Assembly (NCBI GenBank): GCA_008921705.1
Contig: VFFE01008918.1
Location: 70,351 to 134,350 of the forward strand
From: Burhinus oedicnemus
Lineage: Eukaryota; Chordata; Aves; Charadriiformes; Burhinidae
Reading direction: 5' to 3'
DNA length: 64,000 nt
The notes beneath the pieces were generated by a model, which was not told where the DNA came from, searched no databases, and saw nothing but the letters and a program-made list of their open reading frames with translations. Below, piece by piece: positions 44,716 to 57,460 of the stretch; position 1 is the first letter of the stretch, and every line of letters starts with the position of its first letter. Made by a program: the position numbers and the translations under genes.

Positions 44716-46236
44716 ATGCTGAGCAATAGGCAAATTCTAGCCAGCCAGAAGATCAGATGGATGAAATTCCTGCAAAGCTGTTTTGAAAGACAGCAATGCA
44801 TTTCAGTGCCTAGATGTCTGGCAGCGAGGCAGCAGGGATTTCACAGAACTAACGATGGTTCCTGGTCTATGTGCTCTGTTGATGAGAAACTGAAATTTGT
44901 TAAAAGGACTGCAGGGCAGGTCTTGTGGCCAGTGGTGCTTCTGCAGCCAGAAGTCTACAGAGCTTTGGTTATATTTTTCCACTTGCAGCCTTCACCTGAT
45001 GTTGAGAAATGGTTGTATCAGACAACCTTCAGCTGCAAGCCTAAGGGGCCACAGAGCCTCTTTCGTGGTATTGTTTGGATTGTAACCAGCACAGCTTCTC
45101 TATTCAAAGGAGCTGCAAATGTGCCTTTAAAAGGTTATGTTTGCTTTATGCACCACTGTTGCTATAGAAGATTGTGGATCTTAACTGATGCTTTTGTATC
45201 CTTTGAAAATACAATTAATTCACTGAAGCATTGCAAAGAACATATGGATCGGAAAAGCTAAAATGGACTTCAAAGATAAGAAGTTACTCAACAGGTGAAC
45301 AAGAGAAAATTGACTTCATGGGACAGCACAGACACAGACCAATGAGAGGTTAAGTTAGCTGAGGCTAGAGAAAACAAAGACATTATATGGGCTGTATGGA
45401 ATTCAGAGCAAGGCGAGGATTCAGACAGCAAAAAAATAGAAATCTTCAAGTAAGCACACAATCGAGCAGTAGGAAAAGATAACAGTGGTATGAAGTTTGG
45501 TAACACTTCTAGAAGTGGCAGTACACATGGAAGGAGATGCCAAGAGTTGTGTCAGGGCATGACACTTTAGCAAAATTATATTCTGACCAATGTAAGGACA
45601 AGACAGGAAAAAATGTGATCCAAATCCTTGTAGCCAAAGAGAAGTTTCAACCTTAGCATTCAGAGGAGGTTCATTTTGTGCAGAACGAATCAAAGGGAGT
45701 CAAGAAGGGAAGCTGGCTAAAGAAATTGAGCAGATTGTGGAAAATGTAGATGACATCAATTTGCATCAAGGTACTGATCAATGTTGAGGCTAACAATTAA
45801 ATGATTCAAAGGTTTAAAAGAGCAACAAAAGGGTCAAAGAAGGATCTATTTGGCGCTGTGGACATAAAGACCATAAAAAGACTTAGCCTTTATTGGAAAT
45901 TACAAAGAAGGCACTAAAGAGACTTAAACAGTACAAGAAAGATTATTTACTCCAAGTGCTCAAGAAAAAGTTGAATGGAGCAAGAAGTGAAGAGCAGAGA
46001 TTTGAGGTTAGATTTATTTCAGCCCCCTGCTCCAGACACATACATGCACACATGCCCCCCAACTTGGAGAAAAGCTGAAGATTAGAGCTATGCTGATTTG
46101 TTGTACTCATTTCTAGCTGAAGTACTAGGGATCAGTATGAAAACAAGTGCCTGGGCTTCTACTACCAGCCAGAAAATGGAACTGGTAATCTCTCTTCCTC
46201 CTCACATACATCATTTATTCCCTAGATGTGACTTAA

Positions 46237-46264
46237 ACACCCCACACACCAACACACACACACT
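46237..46264. repeat. short CA-rich tract
   Basis: Imperfect CACACA units lie within a C-rich stretch. This is low-complexity sequence with no sign of function. Confidence 0.7.
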
Positions 46265-47439
46265 TTGTCCTTCTCACTAGAGGTACAACTGACCAGAAGA
46301 GCCTCCACACCCCCTGTTTCCCTCAGATGTATCAGGGAGTTGGTTTCCCCCCTTAAGGCTGCACACGTGCTCTGCTGAGCAAACAGAGCAACTTGAATGC
46401 ACCATTAACTTCTGAGTGTGCTGAATGTAATTTATTGAGTAAAGTGTTTGAATAATGCTATTGTTGTTGAATATATTCATCAAATAATCATTTCTGTTGT
46501 TTAATGAGGTCTACAGAAGGTTGGCTAATGTGCACTGAGTAATGCATCCGTTGAAAAGCATAGCACTCAGAGAATTAGTTCACCTAGATTTCAATCAGCT
46601 CTGCTAATTTAATTACTTTAAAAGCAGAAAAGGTATCTTTGTGCAGAGGAAAATGGGGAAAAATGTAAGAAAATGCAAGAACAAACTGACTAAGTAGAGG
46701 AAGTGGGGAAAGCATCCAAAGTGTTAGGGGTACAATGAGGGCAGGCAGCTCGGAGCTCGGAAAGCAGGCAAATTACAGGAAGAAGGCACAGTATTATGCG
46801 AAATGGAGATGGAACAGTGAGAAATAATTGAAAGAACACAAGCCTGGGAATGGAGGATCTATGAATTCTGTACAAGCAAGCTGAATTATCCTCACAGGCT
46901 GAGAGATAGAAAACCACTTTCTTTTTTCGATATAAACATTGCTAATGGGAGTATTTTGCTGCACCTACAACTTAGCCTTTTTTTATTTTTTTTGGACAGG
47001 AAGAAAGAGAACTGTAAATAGTGGCAAAAATGATAAAGCAGAGAGCAGAATTAGAAAATCACAGAGGAGGAAATAGGATCATAAAAAAGCAGAGCTGGTA
47101 ATAATCTTGAGAGTTCATCCTCTCAATTTTTTTTACAATTTAATCAAAACATCATTGCAGCGCCTTTCTTTTAAAACACCAAGGATCATCTCAGTGTTAT
47201 GAGGAAAAGAAAAAAAAAGCATTGGCACAATGGTTTCCATAAATGACCAAACAAATAACTTCAGATATTCAAACAATAAGTGCATTTTCCCCTTATTTTG
47301 CTGATATAAGGAAGTGCGCATCCATTTTATGGTTGCTGAGTCTTTGTGTTTGTTTCATGGACTAGCCACTGCTTCCTTACTGACTACCAGAGGTGTAAGG
47401 TCCACAGGCTGAGAAACACTCATTTGCTTCATTGTCTGA

Positions 47440-47600
47440 CCTTAAGAAGGTTTTGTTGTTCTTCCTGACAGATGTTTGTTCAGTCTGCTCTTAAACTGAT
47501 GAAAGCTCCACTAGCCACTCACCCCAGTGCATCTATTCCAGTGCTCTGCTACAGAAGAGGGAGCAGGAAACCTCCTGGGAACACCAAGGTACAGTATAAA
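47440..47600 (-). repeat. possible decayed CR1 fragment
   Basis: The segment around 'cagtctgctcttaaactgatgaaagctccactagcc' and 'ccagtgcatctattccagtgctctgctac' resembles the reverse strand of the CR1 3' region in the young copy (the 'ttccaatgctcgataactctt' block), with heavy decay. Boundaries are uncertain. Confidence 0.35.
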
Positions 47601-49784
47601 ATGTCATCCTACTAAGCTGTGCATGCACTAGCTATTCAAACTGCTGCGTATCTGTGATAGGAGCTGAGAAACTATTGTTGCAAGTCACTAACCTTGCAAT
47701 GCCTTTTGTTTCTTGTTCAATGGTGAGAGTGACAATGTAAGGTGATTTCCAGGTCCTTACGAAAGACCCAATGAGAGAAAACAGAGAGGTTATAAAAATT
47801 AACCTTGTCTTCTTCAGACAACCCATCTCTTATCATAAAATTAATAAAGCTGTAACATTAACATAGTATTGATACCCATTGCTTTTTAAGGCTCTTCAGA
47901 AACAAGCCAGGTAAGGTTTGACAACCCATGAACAAACACAGCCCTCCTGGTCTGTGTGCTGGCCAAGTTGTTCACCTCTTCCATGACTGCTGTTAGTGGT
48001 AGTGCAGCAGAATCTGTGATTCTCAGGCTGACTGAGCCAAAGGTTTCCCACCTATTTCATCTTTCAGATGCCTCCAGTGGAAGTGGAAGCCCCTGAATGG
48101 CAGATGTAAACGTACTGGCAATAGCTTGCTCTTCTCTCACAGATTGTCAAAAAGTAAACTGTAGACACTTTCGATCGAACTTCATTGGTATAAACTCTTC
48201 ATTAACATGTAATAAGAACTGGACTCCTCTCCTCTAAACATCAACTATCTAGACAGAGAAAACACATGCTGTGGAGGAGGAGATATCTGTCCACTAGAGA
48301 GGGGATGTGGTTCATTCAGCATCACCTAGCACATCAACGGCAGAGGTAAGAGCCATGGTCTCTCACAGCCCAGGCCCTTGCTTTCATCTTCCTTAGCTTA
48401 CCGATTCTAGCCTCATACTATTTCATGCCTATTATTAACTTTTAACTCCTCAGAGCAAGAAGTAAGCCCTCTGGTACATTGGGAGGTAAACCTCTGTGTA
48501 CTGTGATATTAAAAATAGAATTCCACAAACAATTAAATAGTGCTTAAAATAGATGTGTGGTGTGTTAAAACATCAGCCTAGGTATTTATTTGCCAACTGA
48601 CTACAGGAAGGAAAAGAAAAAACTAGAAGGAAGAGGGCTCAGCTGGTCATTTAGCGCTAGACTGCAGCTGGCTTGTTTGGCTTTTACACCTGACTTTCGC
48701 ATAAGCTTCTGCAGTGGCTTGGGACAAATCTCCTTCCTCTCTGGCCTTCAGGATCTTAGCTGCCCAGCATTCACTTCTCTGAATATATCACTTCCAAACT
48801 ACATCTTCAGTAAGCTTCGTAACCTTAAGCATGCTTGGCATTCTTTTTTATAGCCAGTGGTGGTAAAACCCTGTCTTGTTTTGTATTTAGGGAAACCGCA
48901 GACACCACTTAATAACCCAGCAGCTGCTGAGTGTGATGCTTTGCCAGCTGCTAATTGCTGTGGTCTCTCCTCTGTAGCAATGAATGGGTTTTGAAAGAAG
49001 GCAGACACAGTTCACAGTTTTCTTTGTTACTTTGGTAAACTGTGTAATTAAAAGAAATTAAACTCAGAAGTAGCCAAAATGACTTAATTTTCTTTTGAAG
49101 TCATGATGTCTACATTTCGCCTACACAACTACTACTGCATTTCTTATCACCTTTGTGACAAACAGATAACCCATCTCTCCCATGCTCTCCCGTTGTAAAC
49201 AAAAACTCCCTCTGCAGTAAATGATCTTCAGCATTAATAAGTATTACTGCTCCATTCAGGCTACTATTGTAACGCTTTAGTCAACTCGTAAAAAAAACGA
49301 ATTGCAAAGTCAAAAGATTTCCACTTGAAAAAGTGATTGTCAATGGCCACATTATAGTTTGTAACTCCTTCATAGTTACAAAGTTCTGCAGTAGTGCAAT
49401 GAAAAAGTAGATTGTATCTGTGGTTTATGGTGGCTGATGAGGCACTTTAACGAAGCTGTTATCAAGCCCGTTTGACATTAGAAAAACAACTTCTCATTCG
49501 GTAAAACTACATTTTACAACAAGAAACTCTAACTTACCTGTGTCTCAGTGAATGATTACAGCTGAACCCCAGCTTTCTAGTGGCATTAACAATCAACGAT
49601 TCATTCCCTAGAAAGGAGTTACTGCTTTAAGCCTTGAAAATGGAAACTGCTCATCTCCTAGGTAATATAAACGAAACAAGTGAAACCTGATCACCTCTCC
49701 TGGCACACTTTTCAAACCAGAACCATAATGTATCTTGTATCATCAGAAAGATACGAGGAAATTACGGCATTTGTTTAAAATCCG

Positions 49785-49982
49785 GACAAGAGGTAATGGG
49801 CACAAACTTCAACATAGGAAGTTCCACCTAAACATGAGGAGGAACTTCTTTACTTTGAGGGTGGCAGAGCACTGGAACGGGCTGCCCAGAGAGGTGGTGG
49901 AGTCTCCGACTCTGGAGACATTCCAAACCCGCCTGGACGCCATCCTGTGCAACCTGCTCTAGGTGAACCTGCTCTGGCAGGG
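49785..49982 (+). mobile_element. CR1 3' fragment, left part (interrupted)
   Basis: The sequence encodes the CR1 C-terminal block NGHKLQHRKFHLNMRRNFFT and VAEHWNGLPREVVESPTLET, then runs into the 'aacctgctctaggtgaacctgctctggcag' 3' region. It stops abruptly at 49982, where LTR-like sequence begins. The rest of the CR1 resumes at about 50715. The 75-codon open frame here is a remnant, not a gene. Confidence 0.85.
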
Positions 49983-50709
49983 TGTAAAAGGAATAAGCTT
50001 TTAAGTGATTTAAGTAACCTAGGCCTTGTTAGACTTCTAATATATTTTGGGAATAATCATAGAATAGTTAAAGAATAGATGTAATTGTATAGGGTTGATT
50101 AATAGAATGCAGGTGCTTAAAGACAATACTCTTGAGAACTATGCAAGCGCTGTTCATTTGTCCCTTGTACAGTCCTGACTATGGCTGGCCTAAAACCCAG
50201 TCAAGCTGAATCAACAGAATAGCAAATGTAGAACATAATAATAGGCAGGAAGTAAGTGATTAACCCACAGTAAGTAATTTATAAAGGTTAGACATTCAGA
50301 AGAGACATAGAGTAAGCATAAGTTAATGGGACATCTTGAGTTTTTCTAAGCAGTCTATAGGTGGACTTTGATGGAGATTGTTTAAAGAAGATAAGAGGCT
50401 GTGGTGACCAGAATCTGCACCATTGAGCTACAACTTCAGAAGAGGAACTGGAACAGACCGATAAGAATCAGCTGAGACTTGGAAATTAATGAACTTTTGA
50501 AACTGCTGAAGAATGAAGAACTGGGAGACTTTAAAGAAACACCAAGAGCTTTTCAAACAGAAATATCTGTTATGTAATGTTGTGTGGAATCATACATACA
50601 GGAGATGTACTTTGTTAGCCACTTGCCACTCACTGAGGTGATAGCCCAACTCTGAGTTGTTAATAAAGCAAACCCAGAGGTACCCACAGTCTGGTGAAAC
50701 TCTTTAACA
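49983..50709 (+). mobile_element. solo LTR of an endogenous retrovirus, inserted in a CR1
   Basis: The 727-bp segment starts TGTAAA and ends TTAACA (near-inverted ends, the TG...CA rule). It is flanked by CAGGG (49978-49982) and CAGAG (50710-50714), a 5-bp target duplication with one mismatch. Inside there is a TATA-like TTTATAAAGG at about 50277 and an AATAAA at 50662-50667 near the 3' end. This order (promoter, then poly(A) signal) fits U3-R-U5 on the + strand. There are no internal retroviral genes on either side, so recombination between two LTRs has presumably removed them. The right edge could instead be 50711. Confidence 0.75.
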
Positions 50710-50815
50710 CAGAGGGGTTGGACTAGATGATCTCCAGAGGTCCCTTCCAACCCCTGTGATTCTGAGATTCTGTGATTCTGTGATTCTATGATTCTGTGAT
50801 TCTGTGATTGTGTAA
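50710..50815 (+). mobile_element. CR1 3' end, right part, with tail repeats
   Basis: It begins with the CR1 ending gggttggactagatgatctc and continues into the ATTCTGTG/ATTCTATG octamer repeats, about six units, up to about 50813. Together with 49785-49982 it makes one CR1 insertion that was later split by the LTR. Confidence 0.88.
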
Positions 50816-53800
50816 AGTCACAGGCTTTATCTGCGTCTTTTGAGCGCGCATGGGCATCAGCTCTAATGCTGCACACTTTGTGCTTTCACATTAGCGACAG
50901 CACAACCTGAAGACACGCAACTGGGGCATCCAAAGCAGTGGGCAATGATCAGTGACCCTCTATGTAGCCTGTGCACTTGCCAGCCAAGAAGTCACTTGAC
51001 CACATCAATCTTGCATGAACGTGTGCAAAAGACTCCCCGCAAAGAGCCTGCCTTTCATATGCCATTCCTATAGGAATGACCTAGAGGATCCGGCTAGCTC
51101 CCCGTTTCAGATGCTGCTTCATTATTAACTTTTGTCTCATCCAACTTAAGCTCTCTCTTTGATATTAACTTTACTGCAATATCAAAATAGCAAGAAAGGC
51201 CTTAATGAAATACTTCTTGACTCTTAGCACCCCTTTATAGTATGGCTTCTATACTTTTTTCAGAAGAACTTTGCCCATGTGAAAAACTTGAAACCTCTGT
51301 ATGGAATTACAGCAACCTTCTGAAATCATGTAACTGACCTAAGAGCCTTAACTCCCACTCTGTTTGTTCTTTGACATTTTACATCAGATTTGTATTTTGG
51401 GTTCTCTTGGGCAAGTAAATTGTCCGCTACAGACAAATATTCTTTTAAGCACACATTACTCCTAACAATACATTACACAAATGTTCAGACGGGTCTTTCT
51501 ATTAAAATTTTAAATTACAGTGGTTTTCCCAAGTAACTGAAGCCTGGGTTTTTTATTAAAATGTATTTTGGTTACTGTACATGTTTATCAATTCCCACAT
51601 TGGACTAGGCAGCTGAACCACTCCCCACCAGAAAGCTCGTATATTTTTAATAACTAAGCAATGGAATAAGTATTTATGTCCTGCCTTATGCATCTTATCA
51701 AGCATCAATGCTTTGGCGGTCATTTTTACCTGGGATGTGGTTATACCACTGAGTAACATTACAAAAAAAGCAGAAAGATTGAACTCCTTGTCTCTTAAAT
51801 GAATTCTTTGTGGTATAGTTTATTCACAGTATAATTTATTTAGCTTAAACTTACTGTGGCTTTTATGTGGGAATTATATGTGAATGTTCAGTAGTTTTAC
51901 GGAGAGGAGGGTATCACATAGCCTAACACATGTGCCTGAATCAGGACCTTGGTACTTCCCCCAGAGAAGCTGACGCCTCCAGAGGGTGACTGAAGGGGCC
52001 AGAGCTTGGAGCTGGACTGCAGGTAATGCAGAGCCTGCCAGCTAAGGACAACTGTGTACTAAAAGACAACTGTAAGGTGCAGAAAATCTGAAGAGCTCCA
52101 GATTACAGAGTCCCTTACTACAGAGTTCACTTGGTTAAACTTGTGAAATTTCTACCCTCTGGAGTCTTCCTAGGACCTGTGTTCCCTGCCTGAGATCTGA
52201 AGGGTGCCTAGATTAGAGAGGGCACTAGCTGAAGGATTTTAATTTATCACAGTTTAAGCTGACTGGGAACTGCAGTGCTGCAGGCAGCAGTTAGTCCTGG
52301 TCCATACCTCAACTTCCAACTGCCTCCCCAACTGCATTGCCCTGTTTACATCAGACTGGCTCACCCATCCAATTGAAAAATAAACTTTGTTCTTCTTTTT
52401 TTTTTTTTTTTTCTGGCAACATTAGTTTTCAGCTAGACCAGGGAGCAAAACCCGCATACTCCAAGGATGAGCAATCCTGAGTCCTCACGCAGGGAAGGCC
52501 ACAGCAACCACAAGTGAAAACAGGTCTCCTCTTACCCCCTCCATTTTGGAGGCACAGTCTTAGATTAGCTCAAGTTTGTCTTTAAACCCCACTCTAAGTT
52601 ATCTGGCTGTGTACTGTTGTAGTGAGCAAATTCAGTGCTGCACTTGTTTCTCTGCTCTTCCTTTTCAGTAGAAACTCGCTTTTTCTTTCCAGAGGGGATG
52701 CTTTGGGTTTTGATATCATTCTGTTCCCAGTCAGAAACAATTTGTCTGCTCATTAATGAAAGTAGAACTAAACAAAGTGCTTTTCCCCTTCCATACTGAA
52801 TTCAGTTAAAAAGATTTATAAGCTTGATCAGTATTTGAAGAATAACAATTGCTTTAATCTTTGCTGGAAAGCATGGCTGGGTGCTTTGTTTCTCTCAGAG
52901 ACACAGCTGGCTAACACATGTTACAGAAGACCTACACATAATGTTATGAAACATGGAAGATTCACTCCAACAGATTTTTGTTTTTAAAATGCATATTGCC
53001 TTAAAACTGTTTTCGATTGTCAGTGGTAGGGTCCCAACCACTGCATGCTGCTGTCTGAAAACTCTGCTTTCTTTCAATGGGAAGGACACAAACAAGCTGT
53101 AGCAGTTGAAAAGCAGCGTAAGGGCCCTTGAGACTGACAGGAGCTGAGGAACAACCACACAGAAAGTTCTCAATGCCATCTCTGTCTAGCTGGAGATCTG
53201 TTTGTTTCTTCTGCATTTATGTCCTTAATATGGCAATATTGTCTCACATGCCTCAGTCAATAATTGTTCCCCTCACCATTAGCTGTGAGTAAGGTGGAGG
53301 AAGTACTTGTAATTCCTAATTTTTGCTTTCCCTTCTCCCCCAGACTTGTTCAGAACAAAATAAGTCCCGGTTGTCAACTCTAAATAAAATTTCATGAAAC
53401 TCACAGTGTATAAGACATTGTAAAAATCAGGCAAAACAGGAATGCAAATTCACAGCAGACATTCACACATGAAAACCCTAACAAACACGTGATGGAAGTT
53501 GCCCCTCTCACTACAAGTCACACCGGTGCTGAAGTCCCAGTGTTGATGCAAAAAGAATTTTTTCTGTCCACAACAGCCCCGTAACTGTGTCTCCAAAGTA
53601 GGGATAAGCTTAACAGTAGCTTGAGGCATCCTATCTTTATTTTGAAGACAATGTGAAGCTCTGTTCTTGTGCGGTACTTGAAATAAGCAGGAGCTGCGAG
53701 ATGAATCAGCAAAGGCACAGAGGGATGCTGCTACTCCCCGGACTGCATAAGCTGGCTATCACATGCTAATGACATCTGCGGGACACAGTATCAGGTTTGC

Positions 53801-56239
53801 TCTGTTCCCTGCAGAGGCTCTTCTGCAGCTCAAACGATAAGGGGATGAGAGTCTCAAGAAAAGCAGAAACTGCTATTAAGTTCTGAATGGCCACAGCATA
53901 CAGCACAATAGCAAATGCAGAATCGCAAAGGAATTTATTTAAAAGGAATATAAATCTCAGTAACAGCCTTCAGTTTGGAAAAGAAAGGTTTTTCTGTGTG
54001 GTTACTTTTCAGGAGAGATACTCAGATATTAAGAGGATGGGTGACTCAGAAATACCAGAGATGTTTACAGTTCTACCCTTCATAGAGTCTCTTCTATAAA
54101 AAGATGCCAGACAACTTTATAAGCCTTGATGGATTGAGCATTTCAACATCCTGTTGGGTCAGATGATAGCAACATAATATCCACATTAAAGATAAGACAC
54201 TTTCCCACAGTCATAAAGCAAAACTAGAAACAATAAGCAGTCCAAGCTTTTTTTACTGTAGAGTTAATCGGAATAGTTGGCAGCTGCTCAATGCATGCTG
54301 ACTACCAGCACTCACCCAACCCCATTTCTAAGTCACCCTCTGCTGCTTCTCTTCCTATGCATAAAGCCTTCTACGCATAAAGCCTTATCCCACTACTCTT
54401 CATACAGAGAATATTTTCTCCACAGCCGATGGTGTTCTTTGTACTGGGTATGATTTCTTCGCCCGTCAATGATGTCTGGGTCCTTTATAGAAAAGATGAG
54501 AAGTACTAGAGAACTAGCAGCAATCTAACAATCCTAACCACCATTGCCACCATTGTTCTGGGATAAACCCATCTATCACCCAGAAAATATCATTATGATC
54601 CTGTCTGACCTTGGGTCAGAACTTTTATCTGCGTGGATGGGGTCAGTTAATGACAGTAACTGCTGGGAAGAGGTTCACGTGCTGATGATAAGCAAGCGCG
54701 CTTCTCAGTGTGGTGATGGAAATGTTTTGCGTTCCCATATACAATGTGTCAATTACTTGGAAGCTGTATGCAGAACATCTCCTACAGTACTGTAAAAACT
54801 CCCCCTTCCCTCAAGAAAACCAAGCCACCTTCCCAAAAACCAAGGCTCATGCAAAAATCTTGTATCAGCTTCTTTCAATTATGCAAACATGAAAACAAAT
54901 GACAGCAGCAAACTTCACTCAGATGTGACTTTCTACTCAATGGTTTCCAAACAACAGCTGTGTGGCATATGCTGCCAAAACAATAGCTACCAGATTAGCA
55001 GATGGTATGTTGTGAATTAGATGTTGACACAAACCCCAGACATACCACTCAATCCTCTCTTGACACCAAAACTTATTTCCCTACTATTTTTCTCACCTCA
55101 TGCTATTTACACACACCAAAAAAAAAATTCCTTAGGGACTCCATCTGGATTTAGAAGGGACAAGTTAACCTGCAATATCCTATTACTCTGCCATCTTTCA
55201 AAAAAAAAAAAAAAGTAATGCAGTTTGATTACTGCAAAAGAAAACATGGAGCAAGTGGTTCTGAGAGCCTGGATACCTCTACATTCATATTTGTCCCCTT
55301 TTGCCTCCATGGCTGCAATAACCAGACGCTCCACCAAAGTCCTTTCACATACCCTTCAGATATGGAGGAGTGTGAGCTGGGTTGGTGAGTCCAGAACTAT
55401 TTATGTACTAACCCTCCAGCTGGCTGCAGCTAACTCTCTGTTATATTATCCATCACACCTCAGTTCTGCCCACCTGTTACCCAGGGGAGCACTAAGCTGG
55501 GTCTCTCCCTGCCCCCCAGCTATTGGGTTTTCCGAAATTTTAAATTTCTACCCTTCTTTCTAACGCGGCTGAAACTGCCCAGCGGCATCGAAGTCAGTAG
55601 AGGCAGAAAGGGAGGCACAAGCAGGCAGATGCGATCCCATGGGCTTTGCTTCTTCTGGACTCTGGGTAATTTTATTACTTTTACTGTTTACAAACATAGA
55701 AAACAAAACACCGCCACAAAGCAGCATTTACATAACCAGGAGTTTCCAGACGCCTGAAATCTTGAGTTCAGGTCTAAATACCGGAAATTGGATGCTTAAA
55801 TCGCAGCGTATTTTTCTGCTCAAAGAACTGCACTTCCAGAGACACATCTCCGCATGAAACACCCCTTTCCAATCCCAGCACTTGGGATCAACAGACAGGG
55901 GAATCTCACCACTTCTCTTTTTCCATTTCCCACTTTTAAAACACAGTCGCTGCTAGCCTGAGTACCAAGATTTGCACCAACTGGACGAACCTTGTACAGC
56001 TCTCAGGGACTTTGGAGGGGATTACCAGGGACTGTCCCTTACCGGGGGCCAACACTCAACGCCTGCCAGCCAAGGCCTGCTCCCGGGCCGGGGGGTCGTG
56101 GGGGACGGTGCCTGCCCGGGCGCTGAGGAGTGGCTCGGCAGTGAAGCGCTCCTCTTCTGGCCGAGCCAGCTTCTTCCCCCACCTCCCGCTTATTATCTGG
56201 AGCTGTACTTGGGGAGGAAGACCCACAGCCCCAGGTGAG
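50816..56239. other. intergenic region without recognised gene
   Basis: No coding similarity is recognised. Low-complexity runs are present (T run at about 52397-52413, A run at 55200-55214, A-rich at 55120-55130). A 16-18 bp tandem duplication of the CATAAAGCCTT type occurs near 54360-54390. Confidence 0.55.
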
Positions 56240-56799
56240 GAGCCAGCAGGTCGAGGGAGGTGACTCTGCCCCTCTACTCCGCTCTCGTGAGACACCACCT
56301 GGAATACTGCGTCCAGCTCTGGAGCCTCCAACATAAGAAGGACGTGGACCTGTTGGAGCATGACCAGAGGAGGGCCGTGAAGATGATCAGAGGGCTGGAG
56401 CACCTCTCCTATTGAGGACAGTCTGAGAGAGTTGGGGTTGTTCAGCCTGGAGAAGAGAAGGCTCCGTTATCGTAAAAGGGGCCTGCGGGAAAGATGGGGA
56501 GCAGCTCTTTATCAGGGAGTGTAGTGATAGGACGAGGGGTAATGGCTTCAAACTGAAAGAGGGTAGATTTAGATTAGATATCAGGAAGAAATTCTTTACT
56601 CTGAGGGTGGTGAGGCACTGGAACAGGTTGCCCAGGGAAGTTGTGGATGCCCCATCCCTGGAAGTGTTCAAGGCCAGGTTGGATGAGGCTTTGAGCAACC
56701 AGGTCTAGTGGGAGGTGTCCCTGCCCATGGCAGGGGGGTTGGAACTAGGTGATCTTTAAGGCCCCTTCCAACCCAAACCATTCTGTGATTCTATGATTG
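56240..56799 (+). mobile_element. CR1 3' fragment beside the SMIM8 promoter
   Basis: The coding relic matches the CR1 reverse-transcriptase tail ([21 protein letters not shown] near 56270-56325 and a FRLDIRKKFFTLRVVRHWN-like stretch near 56570-56630). The standard ending 'gggggttggaactaggtgatctttaaggccccttccaaccc' and ATTCTGTG/ATTCTATG units follow at 56780-56798. It is 5'-truncated at about 560 bp and inactive. Its end is within about 20 bp of the CpG island. Confidence 0.9.
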
Positions 56800-56814
56800 T
56801 CCTCCCACATCCTC

Positions 56815-57460
56815 CTGCTCCGCCGGCCGCCTGAGGGGCCAGCCGGAGCGAGGCGGAGCCCTACCGCGCTCCCGCCCCGGCGGCCTCCGCCCAGGAGGGG
56901 GCGCAAGCGCGCAGGCGCCGGCCGGCCCCGCCCCCTCCGCGGGGGAGGCCCCGTTGGCGGCGCGGGGTGAGTAGCGGCGGGGGAGGGGGTGAGAGGCCGC
57001 GCGGGGCGGTGCCGGCTGGTCGCGAGGCGTTAACCGTCACCTGCCGCCTCCTGGGGCACCGTTGGGGCGCGGCAGCGGCGGCCTGGCCTTGCCCGTTATG
57101 GCCCGGGCGTTCCCGCTGGGCTCCCTCTGGGGAGAATGCCCTCTTCGTCCCCGGCCTAAAGCCGGTAGCGGCGCCAGGAGCTCCCTCACCGGCCGGCGGG
57201 AGGTTTCCGCCCTTTCGCTCGCCGCCCTCACGGTTTATGCGGCTTGGGGGCAAGTATGGGGGAGTCAGGCTGAGCTGCTGGGCCGTTGTTGCTCAGGTGT
57301 GGAGTGGCGTTGTGGCACCCTGTGCCTGGCAGTGCCTTGTGCTTCCGTGGTTGCCTTTAGCTGACCTCCACGCTGCCCTGACTTCCCTGCTGCGCCTGGG
57401 GCCTTACGGGAGGAGGCCCGCGGCGATTGCTGGCTTGGGTTTGTGACTCCTGGCCCTGGG
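56815..57460 (+). promoter_or_regulatory. SMIM8: CpG island, probable SMIM8 promoter
   Basis: This is the most CpG-dense stretch of the window, an abrupt change from AT-rich surroundings. It has a GC box of the Sp1/KLF type (GGCCCCGCCCCCTCC at 56924-56938) and an NRF1-like GCGCAAGCGC at 56901-56910. There is no TATA box, as is usual for a broadly expressed gene. The only downstream + strand gene is SMIM8. Methylation state and start sites cannot be seen. Confidence 0.8.
56900..56966 (+). other. SMIM8: probable SMIM8 untranslated exon 1
   Basis: A consensus donor GTGAGT begins at 56967 after CGCGGG, inside the CpG island. Splicing from here to the acceptor at 58058 would place 22 untranslated bases before the ATG. 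The left edge is not determined; 56900 is only a placeholder near the GC box. Confidence 0.5.

Larger units (their letters stand above)
43484..49779. other. intergenic region without recognised gene
   Basis: Apart from direct-repeat copy 2 and a short CA-rich tract near 46237-46264, I see only a probable CR1-derived relic near 47440-47600. A 181-codon open frame at 44716-45261 has no recognisable domain. Confidence 0.55.

Noticed and set aside
44716..45261. 181-codon open frame on the + strand next to direct-repeat copy 2
   Set aside because: One open frame of about this size is expected by chance in 64 kb read in six frames. It shows no recognisable domain, and the start is not in a strong context.
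55972..56403. Open frames of 83-115 codons on both strands
   Set aside because: They run into the CR1 fragment at 56240 and the GC-rich sequence before the SMIM8 promoter, with no independent coding evidence.
56861..57446. Several overlapping open frames of 100-159 codons in the CpG island
   Set aside because: They are open on both strands and rich in G, A, P and R, as expected from stop-poor GC-rich DNA.
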